Below are positions 52,472 through 61,568 of a stretch of DNA of 62,710 nt, piece after piece. The first letter of the stretch is position 1. Each line of letters opens with the position of its first letter. A program made the position numbers and the translations under genes. The notes under the pieces were generated by a model. The model was not told the origin of the DNA. It saw only the letters and a program-made list of their open reading frames with translations, and did no database searches. The DNA is from Paracoccaceae bacterium (GTDB lineage: Bacteria; Pseudomonadota; Alphaproteobacteria; Rhodobacterales; Rhodobacteraceae): positions 1 to 62,710 of the forward strand of contig CACGIS010000003.1 of NCBI GenBank assembly GCA_902573175.1, read 5' to 3'.

Positions 52472-53441
52472 AGTAAAAATGCCTCAGTTAGGAATGAACC
52501 AAGATACTGCGTTGGTAGTTGCATGGTTTAAAAAAGAAGGTGACAAAATTGAGAAGGGGGACCCTTTATTTGAGGTGGAAACTGATAAAGCCACCATGGA
52601 GGTAGAAGCTCAAAAAGAAGGTTATTTATCGAAAATTAAGGTTGATGAGGGATCTGAAGTACCCGTTGGTCAACTTTTGGCGTTAATTTCTGATACTAAT
52701 GAGGATAGTCATAATGGCCAAACAGATTTGGCCGGCTCTGATGCATTTGAGCCGATGGAACCTGACGCTGAACCCATTAATGATAAAAGTATAGAAAATG
52801 AGGTTCAAAACATTGAAGATCCTTCCGATAGAAAGGAACTAGTTAACAGGATTACCAGGAACAATGTGGGTAGTGCAGGCGGTAAAGTTTTAGCTTCTCC
52901 TAAAGCTAAGTTTGCAGCTAAAGAGATGGGCTTTGATCTTGCTGAATTGAGAAATTCTGGAATTGCAGAACCTTTTCATTTTGCCGATCTAGGCCGTGTG
53001 CCCCAAAGCCCGAGCTTTTCGTCTATTTATATGCAAGTTTCGGCTGAAGCGTTTGATGCTCTTATTTTGAAATCGGAAACTGCAAAACGGAGTTTATTGT
53101 TTTCAAAGTTTACCAGTAGTGCCTGGAGTTTTGTTTTTGAAGATAGTTTCTTGGAGGTAATATTTAAAGATACAAACGGTGAAAGTTATGTTGAAACTAC
53201 TACTGAAGCTGTCAGTTCTAGTGATGTAGCAAATACTATAACGCTTATCGATCTTTGTGACACTAGAATAAGTGCATATGAAACTGGGTCCAATAAACTC
53301 ACTTTGAGTTTTTCCCAATTGCGAAATGAACTCACTATCTGTTTTTCTTTCAATGAAAGGATTTTAAAATTTCCGGATGCTGTAAAATTTTTGAACGAAT
53401 TGGGGGCAAGGATAGAGGACCCTATACTCCAACTTATTTAA
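52461..53441 (+). CDS. E2-like lipoyl protein with degenerate catalytic domain
   Basis: 326 residues instead of about 420. Lipoyl domain 1-80 with Lys43 in VETDKATMEV, a flexible linker, an E3-binding domain at about 138-175 (VLASPKAKFAAKEMGFDLAELRNSG), and only about 145 residues of acyltransferase fold. The DHRxxDG active site is replaced: FNERILKFPDA puts Asn298-Glu299-Arg300 where Asp-His-Arg belongs, so catalytic His is missing. The end IEDPILQLI still matches E2 C-termini. It probably carries the lipoyl arm but cannot transfer acyl to CoA in the usual way. No E3 gene is nearby. Confidence 0.88.
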   Translation: MSYEVKMPQLGMNQDTALVVAWFKKEGDKIEKGDPLFEVETDKATMEVEAQKEGYLSKIKVDEGSEVPVGQLLALISDTNEDSHNGQTDLAGSDAFEPMEPDAEPINDKSIENEVQNIEDPSDRKELVNRITRNNVGSAGGKVLASPKAKFAAKEMGFDLAELRNSGIAEPFHFADLGRVPQSPSFSSIYMQVSAEAFDALILKSETAKRSLLFSKFTSSAWSFVFEDSFLEVIFKDTNGESYVETTTEAVSSSDVANTITLIDLCDTRISAYETGSNKLTLSFSQLRNELTICFSFNERILKFPDAVKFLNELGARIEDPILQLI

Positions 53442-53454
53442 GGAATAATTTAGA

Positions 53455-54888
53455 ATGAGCTTTTTGAATAAACTGTATATTGGAGGTGAGTGGCGAGAGG
53501 CATCAGATGGGGGTACTTTCGAAGTTCTAAACCCTGCAGATGAAAGTGTTATAACAAAAGTCTCTAGCGGGACGACAGAGGATGCAGTAGCCTGTGTAAA
53601 TGCGGCTGAGGCTGCATTCGATGGCTGGGCTGGATTAAGTCCTAGAGAACGTGGAGAGATTTTAAGAAAAGCATATGAGCTTTTCATAAAGAAAATCGAT
53701 GATATTGCTCAACTTATCACTCTAGAAAATGGAAAAGCCGGTGGCGATGCAATCGGCGAAGCAAGATATGCTGCTGAATTTTTCCGTTGGTATGCAGAGG
53801 AGGCTGTTAGATCCGATGGCCATTTAGGAATGGCACCGGCAACGGGAGCTAGAATTTTGGTACATCAGAAGCCTGCTGGGATTTCCGTGCTAGTCACACC
53901 ATGGAATTATCCGGCGGCAATGGGTACTAGGAAAATCGGACCGGCGCTCGCGGCAGGATGCCCAGTAATCGTAAAACCAGCATCTGAAACGCCTTTAACT
54001 ATGCTAGCTTTAATGCCTATCCTTTCTGAAGCGGGCGTCCCGCCGGGAGTTGTAAATGTTCTTCCGTCAAGATCATCGGGGGCAGTGGTTTCTAAAATGC
54101 TTTCAGATTCTAGGGTCAGGGTGGTTAGTTTCACAGGTTCCACGGAAGTTGGCAGAAAGTTATTACATGCAGCTGCTGACAATATTGTTAAACCAGCAAT
54201 GGAATTAGGTGGAAACGCTCCATTTATTGTTTGTAAAGATGCGAACATTGAAGCTGCAGCAGACGGCCTAATGGTGGCAAAAATGCGAAACCTTGGCGAA
54301 GCCTGTACTGCAGCGAACAGGATATACGTACATGAAAGTTTAAAAGACAAATTCATAGCTTTATTTTCAAAGAAAATGGCTGCGCTTAAGATGGGAAATG
54401 GGGTTGAGCCCGATGTTGACGTTGGACCATTGGTGAATGCAGAGACACGAGACAAAGTCGAGTATTTTGTTTCAGATGCTATTTCCAAAGGTGCTAAATT
54501 GGAAGTAGGCGGTGTTAGGCCAAATATTCCAGGTTTTTTCTATCCTCCAACCGTTTTGAGTAATGTGCCGGATGATGCGGATTGTCTATCGGATGAAATA
54601 TTTGGACCTGTTGCTGCCATACAAACCTTTGCTGATGAAAAAGAAGTCATCGAAAGATCAAATTCAACAGAATATGGTTTGGTTGCATACTTGTACACTG
54701 AAGATGTTCGACGAGGCTTAAGTTTATCAGAAAAACTCGAGTTCGGTATGATTGGACTAAATAGAGGTTTGGTATCTGACCCTGCTGCACCTTTTGGTGG
54801 AGTTAAGCAGTCTGGCTTGGGGCGAGAGGGCGGCAAAGAGGGAATGTTGGAATTTCAGGAAACACAATATATTTCAACTGAATGGTAG
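53455..54888 (+). CDS. NAD(P)-dependent aldehyde/semialdehyde dehydrogenase
   Basis: 477 residues. TPWNYPAAMGTRKIGPALAAGCPVIVKPASETP, the glycine loop FTGSTEVGRKLL, catalytic Glu in MELGGNAPFIV and Cys in LGEACTAANRI are present. Closest in pattern to succinate-semialdehyde and related dehydrogenases. Thirteen bases after the E2-like gene in the same operon. Oxidises an aldehyde intermediate; substrate unknown. Confidence 0.93.
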   Translation: MSFLNKLYIGGEWREASDGGTFEVLNPADESVITKVSSGTTEDAVACVNAAEAAFDGWAGLSPRERGEILRKAYELFIKKIDDIAQLITLENGKAGGDAIGEARYAAEFFRWYAEEAVRSDGHLGMAPATGARILVHQKPAGISVLVTPWNYPAAMGTRKIGPALAAGCPVIVKPASETPLTMLALMPILSEAGVPPGVVNVLPSRSSGAVVSKMLSDSRVRVVSFTGSTEVGRKLLHAAADNIVKPAMELGGNAPFIVCKDANIEAAADGLMVAKMRNLGEACTAANRIYVHESLKDKFIALFSKKMAALKMGNGVEPDVDVGPLVNAETRDKVEYFVSDAISKGAKLEVGGVRPNIPGFFYPPTVLSNVPDDADCLSDEIFGPVAAIQTFADEKEVIERSNSTEYGLVAYLYTEDVRRGLSLSEKLEFGMIGLNRGLVSDPAAPFGGVKQSGLGREGGKEGMLEFQETQYISTEW

Positions 54889-54991
54889 ATTGGTGCTTCA
54901 ACCTAAAAGTAAATTGATCCTCTTAATAATGGTTTTTAGTTATCGCAGAAACGAGGTCAAACTTAGACTTAGAGAGTGAGAGAAAAAATAA

Positions 54992-55471
54992 ATGCAAAGT
55001 GAATTAAGGTGCACGATCAACGGAGTTGTGCATGCTATCGACGGTTTTAGTAGTGAACCACTCCTTTTTTTTCTCAGGGATAAAATAGGTCTTAGATCAA
55101 CGAGATATGGCTGCGGCCAAGGGACATGTGGATCTTGTACTGTAATAATTGATGGTGAGGCCAAAATGTCGTGTGAGACAATCACTAAGGACGTTTCGGG
55201 AAAAACCATAGAAACAGCTGAGGTTTTTGAAAATCAACATGAACATCCATTAGTTAAATCATTTATTGAATTTCAAGCCGGCCAATGTGGTTATTGTCTG
55301 CCAGGAATTTTAATGGCTTCCAAATCGCTACTTGATAAAAAACAAAATCTCTCAAGGTTGGAGATAGCAGAAGCTTTGGATGCAAATCTTTGTAGATGCG
55401 GAGCTCACTCTCGCATTCTTGATGCTATTGAGAAAGCTCATCAATTATCAAATGAAAAAGGCACCCAATGA
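54992..55471 (+). CDS. [2Fe-2S] subunit of a molybdenum hydroxylase
   Basis: 159 residues with two iron-sulfur clusters: ferredoxin-like CGQGTCGSCTVIIDG plus a further Cys, and the C-terminal QCGYCLPG...LCRCGAHSRI motif. Small subunit of xanthine-dehydrogenase/isoquinoline-1-oxidoreductase type enzymes. Its stop overlaps the start of the large subunit by 4 bp. About 100 bp after the aldehyde dehydrogenase gene, the largest gap in the operon, so an extra promoter is possible. Confidence 0.93.
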   Translation: MQSELRCTINGVVHAIDGFSSEPLLFFLRDKIGLRSTRYGCGQGTCGSCTVIIDGEAKMSCETITKDVSGKTIETAEVFENQHEHPLVKSFIEFQAGQCGYCLPGILMASKSLLDKKQNLSRLEIAEALDANLCRCGAHSRILDAIEKAHQLSNEKGTQ

Positions 55472-57579
55472 AAAATCAAGTGCCTAAACCTCTTCTTGAT
55501 TATCCGAAATTAGGTGATTGGCTGAAAGTAACTCCCGAAAAAAAATTAGTATTCTTTTCGGGCAGGGTTGAGCTCGGTCAGGGTAACATCACCGCTTTGC
55601 TAATGATGATTTCTGATGAACTGGGGATTGAGCCAGAAAAAATTTCTTTACAGACTGCTAGAACGGATATGACGCCCAATGAGGGTTTCACAGCAGGAAG
55701 TATGTCTATAGTTCATGGTGGTCAATCTCTTAGATCGGCTGTCGCGACTTTGCGGCAGCAAATTCTAAATATAAGTGCTTCACGGTTGGGAGTTGATGCT
55801 ATTGAACTCGATCTGTCAAGTGGGCAGATTCTTCAGAAGGGATCATTTTGTTTCTCTATCGATGAGGTTTTAGATCAGATTGATCTATCAAGTGAAATTC
55901 CAGCAGGCGCAAAAATAAAGGAACCTTCGCAAAGATGGGTTCAGTTTAGAGAGATTGACCGAGTTGATTTGGTGGAGAGAATGACGGGAGCTCCTTTTGT
56001 TCATGATATGATAGAGGAGGGCATGCTTTTTGGGGCACCAGTGCATCCCGCTAATATGTATTCTAAACTTTTGAACTTAGATGTTATCGCTTTGTCAAAA
56101 AGGCCTGGGGTTATTAAAGTTGTTCAGGATGGATCATTTGTTGGAGTTTTAGCGACAAGTCAGAGATTTGCATTAGAAGCGGCTGAGTGGGCAAGAGAAA
56201 AGTCTGAATGGAAAGAAATTGACAGAAAGATTGAAAATCCAATTTCTCATTTAATGTCACAGAGCCATGACTTTGAAATTGTTTCCGAAACAGGGGACGT
56301 AAATAAAAACTCTGGTGAGTGGTACGAACTGACAGTATCGCGACCATATATTTTCCATGGTTCAATTGGGCCAGCAGCAGCAGTTGCAAAATGGGAAAAC
56401 GAGAAACTTACAGTTTGGACACACAGTCAAGGTGTTTTCCAGTTAAGAGATGCTCTAGCTGGCGTTTTTGAAACAGCAGAAGAAAATATAACCGTAATAC
56501 ACAAAGCTGGGTCAGGCTGTTATGGCCACAATGGTGCTGATGACGCCGCATTGGATGCTGCAATTTTGGCTAAAGAAGTTGAAGGAATACCTGTCAAAGT
56601 TGTATGGTCTAGGTATGATGAGTTTCATGCAGCTCCTATGGGGGCCGCTATGTCAACAAAATCAAGAGCTCACTTGGATCAAGATGGATATATAACGGCA
56701 TTTGATGTTGAAGTTACTTCTGTACCACATTCATCTCGCCCTGGCACTGGCGGGACACCAAATTTACGTTCTGCTGTCCTTATTAAAAATTCAAAATTGC
56801 CCGCCAAATCTCCTGATGTTCCAGCTATTAGGGGAGGTGGAGCTGAAAGAAATGCCGTGCCGTCTTATGAATTTGGCCCAGTTCGGGTGAAGAAAAGACT
56901 AGTACATGATCTACCCTTCCGGGCCTCAGCATTAAGATCTCTTGGTGCATATAATAATGTAATCGTAAACGAGGGGCTGATTGATGAAATAGCCCATAGA
57001 AATGGAGAGGATCCTTTAGCTTTTAGAATTAAACATTGTGTCGATGATAGGTCGAAAGAATTGTTATTAAGATTAGATAGTGAAACCAAAAGGTATAAAG
57101 AAAATCTCAAGGAAAGTCAGGGTTGGGGCGTTGGGTATGCTCGATATAAAGGTATTTCAGGTCTGTGCGCTGTCTTTGTCAATGTAACTGTTGATGAGGG
57201 GGTTGTCGTTGACAACGTAGTTTCAGTTTCTGATGTCGGTGAGGCCATAAGCCCAGATGGTGTAAAAAACCAAATAGAAGGCGGGATAGTCCAATCTATT
57301 AGTTGGACGCTTAAAGAAGCTGTAAAAACAGATGGACTTTCTACAACTGTAGATAGTTGGTTCGATTATCCAATTATAAAATTTAGTGAAATTCCATCTT
57401 TAAATACAATACTGATAGAGCGTCCATCTGAAAAACCTTTGGGCGCTGCAGAGATTTCTCAAGGTCCAGCAGGGGCAGCCGTTTCGAATGCAGTAAGACA
57501 TGCACTAGGTGTTAGAATTACAGAGCTTCCCATTACAAGAGAGGCTATAATTAATTCACTATTATCTAATGAAATTTAA
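55468..57579 (+). CDS. Molybdopterin-binding subunit of a molybdenum hydroxylase, IorB/NicB-like
   Basis: 703 residues. The protein opens with [16 protein letters not shown] (GQG motif) and then [13 protein letters not shown]...GAPVHP, an order seen in isoquinoline 1-oxidoreductase/nicotinate dehydrogenase large subunits. [17 protein letters not shown] is a cofactor loop, and the catalytic Glu is in [18 protein letters not shown] near the C-terminus. No Tat signal is visible, so it is likely cytoplasmic. Hydroxylates a ring carbon beside nitrogen or oxidises an aldehyde. Last gene of the operon; convergent with pckA, overlapping by 4 bp. Confidence 0.9.
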   Translation: MKNQVPKPLLDYPKLGDWLKVTPEKKLVFFSGRVELGQGNITALLMMISDELGIEPEKISLQTARTDMTPNEGFTAGSMSIVHGGQSLRSAVATLRQQILNISASRLGVDAIELDLSSGQILQKGSFCFSIDEVLDQIDLSSEIPAGAKIKEPSQRWVQFREIDRVDLVERMTGAPFVHDMIEEGMLFGAPVHPANMYSKLLNLDVIALSKRPGVIKVVQDGSFVGVLATSQRFALEAAEWAREKSEWKEIDRKIENPISHLMSQSHDFEIVSETGDVNKNSGEWYELTVSRPYIFHGSIGPAAAVAKWENEKLTVWTHSQGVFQLRDALAGVFETAEENITVIHKAGSGCYGHNGADDAALDAAILAKEVEGIPVKVVWSRYDEFHAAPMGAAMSTKSRAHLDQDGYITAFDVEVTSVPHSSRPGTGGTPNLRSAVLIKNSKLPAKSPDVPAIRGGGAERNAVPSYEFGPVRVKKRLVHDLPFRASALRSLGAYNNVIVNEGLIDEIAHRNGEDPLAFRIKHCVDDRSKELLLRLDSETKRYKENLKESQGWGVGYARYKGISGLCAVFVNVTVDEGVVVDNVVSVSDVGEAISPDGVKNQIEGGIVQSISWTLKEAVKTDGLSTTVDSWFDYPIIKFSEIPSLNTILIERPSEKPLGAAEISQGPAGAAVSNAVRHALGVRITELPITREAIINSLLSNEI

Positions 57580-59180
57580 AAAACCAAAGCATCCTTAACA
57601 TCGTTATCAACGCTCGGCAGATATTGTTCAAAATTTGAAATAAAAAGGCCTACAAGCTTTTTTGCAGCTTGATCATAAGCAGCTTTATCTTCCCATGTGT
57701 TTCTGGGGTTTAAATACTTTGGATCCACTCCTGGCACAAACTTAGGAACCTCAAAACCAAAATTTTCATCTTTGACAAATGTTGCGGTGTTCAAGTTGCC
57801 GTCAATGGCAGCTGCCAACAGAGATCTAGTCACATTTATTGGCATCCTAGAGCCTATTCCATGCCCACCACCTGTCCAGCCTGTGTTAACTAGCCAGCAA
57901 AAGGTTTTATTTTCTGAAATCTTCTTTTTAAAAAGGTTCCCGTAGACTTGCGGTGGTCTGGGAAGAAACGGAGCGCCAAAACAGGTAGAAAACGTTGGCT
58001 CTGGTTCTGTCACTCCCCTTTCGGTACCTGGAGCTTTAGAAGTAAAACCTGACAGAAAATGATACATGGCTTGCGCAGGTGTTAGTTTAGCCAAAGGAGG
58101 CATCACGCCAAACGCGTCGCAGGTAAGTAAGATCACATGTTTGGGGTTTGCCGCCAACCCAGTTTCGCTAGAATTAGGTATGTAGTGCATCGGATAAGCA
58201 GCCCGCATGTTAGCCGTGAGACTGTCATCTTCAAAATTCAACTTTTTAGTCCTTTGATCGTAAACCATATTTTCAATAACCGTAGAAAACAAAGAGGTCG
58301 TTCTATAGATATCGGGTTCTGAGTTCTCTGAAAGGTTAATTGTCTTGGCATAACATCCACCTTCAAAATTAAATATGCCCTTATCAGACCAACCATGCTC
58401 GTCATCGCCAATTAAAATCCGGCCTGGATCCGACGATAGAGTTGTTTTTCCGGTACCTGATAATCCAAAAAAGATCGCAGAATTTGAGGGATCTTTCTTT
58501 GAAATATTTGCGGAGCAGTGCATTGGCATTATTCCAGCCTCGGGCAATATATAATTAAGCAGCGTAAATACGGCTTTCTTGTTCTCTCCTGCGTATTCAG
58601 TTCCACCGATCAAAATAAGTTTTTTATCAAAATTTATTGCTATAACCGTTTCAGAACGGCATCCGTGTTTTTCAGGGTCAGCAAAAAATCCAGGAAGGTT
58701 TATTATTGAGAAGTCACAAACAAAATCTTTAATTTGATTTTGTTCTGGTCTTATTAAAAGATGTCTTATGAATAAATTGTGCCAGCATAGTTCAGAGATT
58801 ACCCTTACACCTATTCTATTTTCTGGATCTGCTCCGCCAAAAAGGTCTTGCACATATAAATCTTTTCCATCCACATAATGCAGCATATCCTTGTGCAATC
58901 TGTTAAAAGCATCGGTTGACATTCTTGCATTGCGCTCCCACCATACCGAGTTTTTGGTCGCCTCACTGACAACAATATGCTTATCTTTAGGGGACCTACC
59001 CGTAAATTTTCCTGTCTTTACAAGGAGGGTTCCTCCAATGCCGAGCTCACCTTCTTTACGCATCAGTGAGTGTGCAATTAAATCGGGCTCTGTAAGATTA
59101 AAATAGGCGTTTCTGAAGCCGTCAATTCCTTGATTGATTAAGTTGAGCTTTGGATTGTACAGTCCGTGAGCAGCGGTCAT
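57576..59180 (-). CDS. pckA: Phosphoenolpyruvate carboxykinase (ATP)
   Basis: 534 residues. P-loop [43 protein letters not shown], and the ATP-type hallmarks [20 protein letters not shown] and [15 protein letters not shown] are present. Converts oxaloacetate to PEP for gluconeogenesis, fitting growth on non-sugar carbon such as this island would supply. Upstream region holds two 17-bp identical direct repeats (59253 and 59275) that may be its control site. Monocistronic. Confidence 0.98.
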   Translation of the reverse strand: MTAAHGLYNPKLNLINQGIDGFRNAYFNLTEPDLIAHSLMRKEGELGIGGTLLVKTGKFTGRSPKDKHIVVSEATKNSVWWERNARMSTDAFNRLHKDMLHYVDGKDLYVQDLFGGADPENRIGVRVISELCWHNLFIRHLLIRPEQNQIKDFVCDFSIINLPGFFADPEKHGCRSETVIAINFDKKLILIGGTEYAGENKKAVFTLLNYILPEAGIMPMHCSANISKKDPSNSAIFFGLSGTGKTTLSSDPGRILIGDDEHGWSDKGIFNFEGGCYAKTINLSENSEPDIYRTTSLFSTVIENMVYDQRTKKLNFEDDSLTANMRAAYPMHYIPNSSETGLAANPKHVILLTCDAFGVMPPLAKLTPAQAMYHFLSGFTSKAPGTERGVTEPEPTFSTCFGAPFLPRPPQVYGNLFKKKISENKTFCWLVNTGWTGGGHGIGSRMPINVTRSLLAAAIDGNLNTATFVKDENFGFEVPKFVPGVDPKYLNPRNTWEDKAAYDQAAKKLVGLFISNFEQYLPSVDNDVKDALVF

Positions 59181-59252
59181 GGTTCAGTCCTTTTATAAAC
59201 TCTGATATTCTAAATAATTTAAAAACGCTGGAAGTGAAATGCCTCTGGGAGA

Positions 59253-59291
59253 TTGTTAGCGCAAACTTTCACACTTGTTAGCGCAAACTTT
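59253..59291. repeat. Tandem 17-bp direct repeats upstream of pckA, possible operator
   Basis: TTGTTAGCGCAAACTTT occurs at 59253-59269 and 59275-59291, identical, 22 bp apart (two helical turns). The core TTAGCGCAAA is palindrome-like with a central CG, as in LacI/GntR-type operators. Located 73-111 bp before the pckA start codon, so it could bind a regulator of gluconeogenesis. Confidence 0.6.
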
Positions 59292-59450
59292 TAAATCTAC
59301 CCAAAATTACTTTCGGATTCAAAAAGATTTTAGCTTAAAATAAACAAGAACCGCCCATTTTTAGCACTCAGAGATCAAAAAAAGAATCATATAATTTTAA
59401 TTTTTTTGGAACTCTAAAAAGATAAATTTTTTATACAAACCAATTTGTTT

Positions 59451-59498
59451 TATGCGTAGCGATAATATTGATCTATGTGTAGCGATAATAATCGATCT
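59451..59498. repeat. Tandem 23-bp direct repeats behind the GST gene
   Basis: TATGCGTAGCGATAATA begins at 59451 and TATGTGTAGCGATAATA at 59474: 16 of 17 bases identical, then GATCT in both. Adjacent units, period 23 bp. It lies just past the 3' end of the GST gene and about 270 bp upstream of pckA. Confidence 0.7.
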
Positions 59499-59534
59499 AA
59501 AAAGTCTTCGGTTTAAATTTACCAAAAAATTGGG

Positions 59535-60341
59535 TTAATTACTTTTCAAATATTTTTCGACTATAGAACTGTTTGCTCCCCTGCCTAGACTTAGTTCAGG
59601 AAATTGTTCTGACAATCTACTACCTCTATAGAAAGCGATTTTAGAAGCTGGCCTAGTCTGTGCTTTTTCGAGCCAATGTTTGACACCTTCAAATCTGTTG
59701 TTCCACAAGTCATCAAGTCCTAAGTCTTCCATCCTATCGATGGAAGGTAAAATTGCCATATCGCCAATGGTATAATCTTTTCCCATTAACCAAGGACCAC
59801 CAAACTCTTTTAAAAGATATTCCATCCTTATGAAGGTTCGCTCAAATATGGAAAATGATGTAAATATATCTTTTTCAGAAAAACCTGAGTTTTTATCGAA
59901 GGAATTATAGAATTCTTTTTTCAGTGGGCGTTTTTCCTTGAGTTCATCAAATTTTTCTTGTGACATTTTCTTAAATTTTTCTAATAAGCCGCCGAAGTGG
60001 AACGAAGGTGTTCTGACTGCAGGTGCGGGCCAAACATCAACAAAAATTAACCAAGCCCTTAATTGGCTGCAAAGAAAGGGATCGGTTGGACGGAATTTTT
60101 TCTGTCTGAACTCATCTTCTAAATATTCTAAAATTGCGGTGGACTCATAAATTGGTTTTCCGTTGTGTAATAATGTTGGCACAACACCGTTTGGGTTCAA
60201 TTTCAAATACCAATCTGATAAATGTTCATTATCAGAAGATATAAGCCTTTTATCCGTCCAGGTTATCTCTTTTTCCGCTAGCTGTAGTCTAACTTTTAAG
60301 CTGCAAGTTGATTGAGAGAAATTATAGAGTTCTAGCGACAT
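59535..60341 (-). CDS. LigF-like glutathione transferase, second copy
   Basis: About 268 residues, same architecture as the GST at 47282: LYNFSQSTCSLKVRLQLAEKEI, LNPNGVVPTLLH, ESTAILEYLEDEF, then MSQEKFDELKEKRPLKKEF and GFSEKDIFTSF. Start set at ATG 60341 (MSLELYNF); the longer frame would run through the operator at 60383. The two GSTs are clearly diverged, so probably different substrates or stereochemistry. Divergent from the Gfo/Idh gene with operator site 4 between them. Confidence 0.85.
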   Translation of the reverse strand: MSLELYNFSQSTCSLKVRLQLAEKEITWTDKRLISSDNEHLSDWYLKLNPNGVVPTLLHNGKPIYESTAILEYLEDEFRQKKFRPTDPFLCSQLRAWLIFVDVWPAPAVRTPSFHFGGLLEKFKKMSQEKFDELKEKRPLKKEFYNSFDKNSGFSEKDIFTSFSIFERTFIRMEYLLKEFGGPWLMGKDYTIGDMAILPSIDRMEDLGLDDLWNNRFEGVKHWLEKAQTRPASKIAFYRGSRLSEQFPELSLGRGANSSIVEKYLKSN

Positions 60342-60382
60342 GCCTAATCTCAATTTGTCAAAGATTTTTTGAATTAATACGC

Positions 60383-60394
60383 GCAATCGTTTGC
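60383..60394. promoter_or_regulatory. LacI-type operator, site 4 (GCAATCGTTTGC)
   Basis: Identical to site 3. One base before the -35 of the rightward promoter (60396) and 42 bp before the leftward GST start codon, so it can control both divergent units. Confidence 0.75.
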
Positions 60395-60395
60395 A

Positions 60396-60423
60396 TTGAC
60401 AACAGGGTGTACCAAGTTATTCT
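60396..60423 (+). promoter_or_regulatory. Promoter of the Gfo/Idh-creatininase operon
   Basis: TTGACA at 60396-60401, 16-bp spacer, TATTCT at 60418-60423. Operator site 4 ends at 60394, directly before it. GGAGG at about 60432 provides the ribosome site for the ATG at 60446. Confidence 0.7.
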
Positions 60424-60445
60424 TTTGATGTGGAGGTGAGAAACG

Positions 60446-61510
60446 ATGAGCGAGAAGATCAAATTAGGAATTGTGGGATTGGGCAGATGGGCAAAGGTTT
60501 TAACCGCTGCCGCCAAAACTTCAGAAAAAATAGAAATTGTTGCTGGGCACTCACGATCACAAGAAAAGAGAGATGCTTATACCGAAGATTTCGGCATTAA
60601 AACCTATGATAGTTTAGACAAGCTTTTAAAGCTCAACGAAATCGAAGGTGTTATTATCACTGTTCCCAATGAACAACATTATTCAGTAGCAAAGCAGATT
60701 GCTGAGGCTGGAAAGCATGTTTACACAGAGAAGCCAATTTCCAATATACTAGAAGATGGTCTGCGTATGCAGGATTTACAGAAAAAGCATAATATTACTG
60801 TAACTGTCGGGCATAGCGCTAGACTGTTACAAGGTATAAAAATGATGAAAGATGCTTTGGATTCAGGTGAGTTGGGAAAACTTTCATTTATCGAGGCAAA
60901 TTTTTCAAATGAACGAGCTTTAGAGCTTACGCCAGATACTTGGCGTTGGTACCGTGATAGAGCTCCGGGAGGACCGCTATCCCAATTGGCAATTCATATG
61001 TTTGATATCGTTCATTATTTGGCAGGTGATGTTGAGTGTGTATCGTCAATTGCTTCAAAGTTATCACCTGTTGGCGCTGAAGTAGATGATCAGTCAATGT
61101 CCACCGTGAAATTTAAAAATGGAGTGTTGGGCTATGTGGGTAGTTGTTGGACATCACCTGGGATTTTTTCGACACGAGTTTTTGCCCAGAAGGGACTTAT
61201 GCATTTTGAACTCGATTTTTCCACTTGGGACAACCCTGATAAAATTCATGAAAGTTCAAAAATATATATCCAGCGCGGTAAGGATGGCTATGGTTTAAGA
61301 GAAGACCTGACAATGCCTGCCGGTAACATGTTCAGAGACGAGTTGGAAATCTTTGGTGACGCGTGTAGGTCTGGTAATGCTGAGCAACTCACTGCTCATG
61401 ATGGAAATGTTGCTGTTGCAATGGTTTACTCAGCATTGAAATCAATAGATAAAGGTTCACAAGTTGTATCAGTTGACTCGGTTATGAATGAAGCAAAAAA
61501 TAATCTGTAA
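60446..61510 (+). CDS. Gfo/Idh/MocA family oxidoreductase
   Basis: 354 residues. Rossmann start LGIVGLGRWAKVLTAAA, NEQHYSVAKQIAEAGKHVYTEKPIS with the catalytic Lys in EKP, and the C-terminal domain GGPLSQLAIHMFDIVHYLAG. NAD(P)-dependent oxidation or reduction of a sugar, inositol or other hydroxyl compound; substrate unknown. Strong AGGTGAG site before ATG. First of at least three genes in an operon under operator site 4. Confidence 0.92.
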   Translation: MSEKIKLGIVGLGRWAKVLTAAAKTSEKIEIVAGHSRSQEKRDAYTEDFGIKTYDSLDKLLKLNEIEGVIITVPNEQHYSVAKQIAEAGKHVYTEKPISNILEDGLRMQDLQKKHNITVTVGHSARLLQGIKMMKDALDSGELGKLSFIEANFSNERALELTPDTWRWYRDRAPGGPLSQLAIHMFDIVHYLAGDVECVSSIASKLSPVGAEVDDQSMSTVKFKNGVLGYVGSCWTSPGIFSTRVFAQKGLMHFELDFSTWDNPDKIHESSKIYIQRGKDGYGLREDLTMPAGNMFRDELEIFGDACRSGNAEQLTAHDGNVAVAMVYSALKSIDKGSQVVSVDSVMNEAKNNL

Positions 61511-61568
61511 ACACCTCACTAGCTTGAAAATGATATCTTAAATAGACAGTAACAGGATTGAAAAGAAA

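Larger units (their letters stand above)
59181..59534. other. 354-bp intergenic region between pckA and GST genes
   Basis: Both genes run leftward. The region has no gene but carries two separate sets of tandem repeats: 17-bp repeats near pckA and 23-bp repeats near the GST gene. AT-rich between. Confidence 0.7.
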
